Assembly: GCA_016714445.1 (NCBI GenBank)
Contig: JADJNF010000008.1
Coordinates: 62,001-126,000, forward strand
Direction of reading: 5' to 3'
DNA length: 64,000 nt
Origin: Saprospiraceae bacterium
Lineage (GTDB): Bacteria; Bacteroidota; Bacteroidia; Chitinophagales; Saprospiraceae
Position numbers and translations under genes: made by a program. Below are positions 63,980 through 64,000 of this stretch, in pieces. The notes below the pieces were generated by a model that saw only the letters and a program-made list of their open reading frames with translations, did no database searches and had not been told where the DNA came from. The first letter of the stretch is position 1, and every line of letters starts with the position of its first letter.

Positions 63980-64000
63980 TTTATTGGTTTTTCTAAGACA

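Noticed and set aside
1..64000. tRNA, rRNA, CRISPR array, riboswitch or replication origin
   Set aside because: None was recognised on reading. A covariance-model scan would be needed to exclude small RNAs.

Overview
The window looks like a chromosome segment of a Bacteroidota bacterium, most like the Saprospiraceae/Chitinophagales part of the phylum. Three things point there. Giant secreted proteins end in type IX secretion (T9SS) C-terminal sorting domains. Promoters match the phylum's -33 TTG / -7 TAnnTTTG pattern. The core genes (mdh, sucC, fhs, xseAB, dnaE) have typical Bacteroidota sequences and low GC. No rRNA, tRNA or CRISPR array was recognised. Many frameshifts lie in the repetitive genes while the single-copy core genes are intact. 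This fits an imperfectly polished long-read assembly at least as well as real gene decay.

Region 1 (1-13651, minus): the N-terminal part of a giant modular surface protein with about 39 copies of an 86-residue Ig-like repeat. It runs off the left edge. Region 2 (14-18.3 kb): an insertion sequence graveyard with an ISNCY/IS1182-like remnant, a decayed IS982 and a frameshifted IS1380. Region 3 (19.2-22.3 kb): two 291-bp direct copies bracket a segment that carries a 5'-truncated enoyl-CoA hydratase gene, a serine beta-lactamase-like gene and two copies of a structured GC-rich repeat.

Region 4 (22.3-39.5 kb, minus): two more giant proteins, each with a signal region, DUF11/PKD/SdrD-B-like repeats and a T9SS sorting tail. 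They are separated by an intrinsic terminator. The larger one (about 11 kb) has a well-formed promoter, a possible leader ORF and a hairpin upstream. Region 5 (40-46.1 kb): a lysoplasmalogenase-like membrane protein, a methionine/kynurenine-type aminotransferase, a lipoprotein, an ALDH7-type dehydrogenase and an alpha/beta hydrolase.

Region 6 (46.4-50.65 kb): an accessory island. It holds a translationally coupled two-gene cassette of unknown function, a small membrane ORF, a TPR membrane protein and a ParE-type toxin-antitoxin pair. Related toxin-like fragments lie at both ends, and inside it is a second, synonymously diverged copy of the last 18 codons of dnaE. Region 7 (50.6-64 kb): a DnaE-type polymerase, two small membrane proteins, a DUF3108 remnant, a vanadium-haloperoxidase-like lipoprotein, formate-tetrahydrofolate ligase, a carbohydrate-binding-like lipoprotein, exonuclease VII (xseBA), sucC and mdh. 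A long nested inverted-repeat structure follows mdh.

Functionally, the window combines central metabolism (sucC and mdh in the TCA cycle, fhs in one-carbon metabolism) and DNA repair or replication genes with a large investment in cell-surface adhesins and a small mobile or defence-like island.
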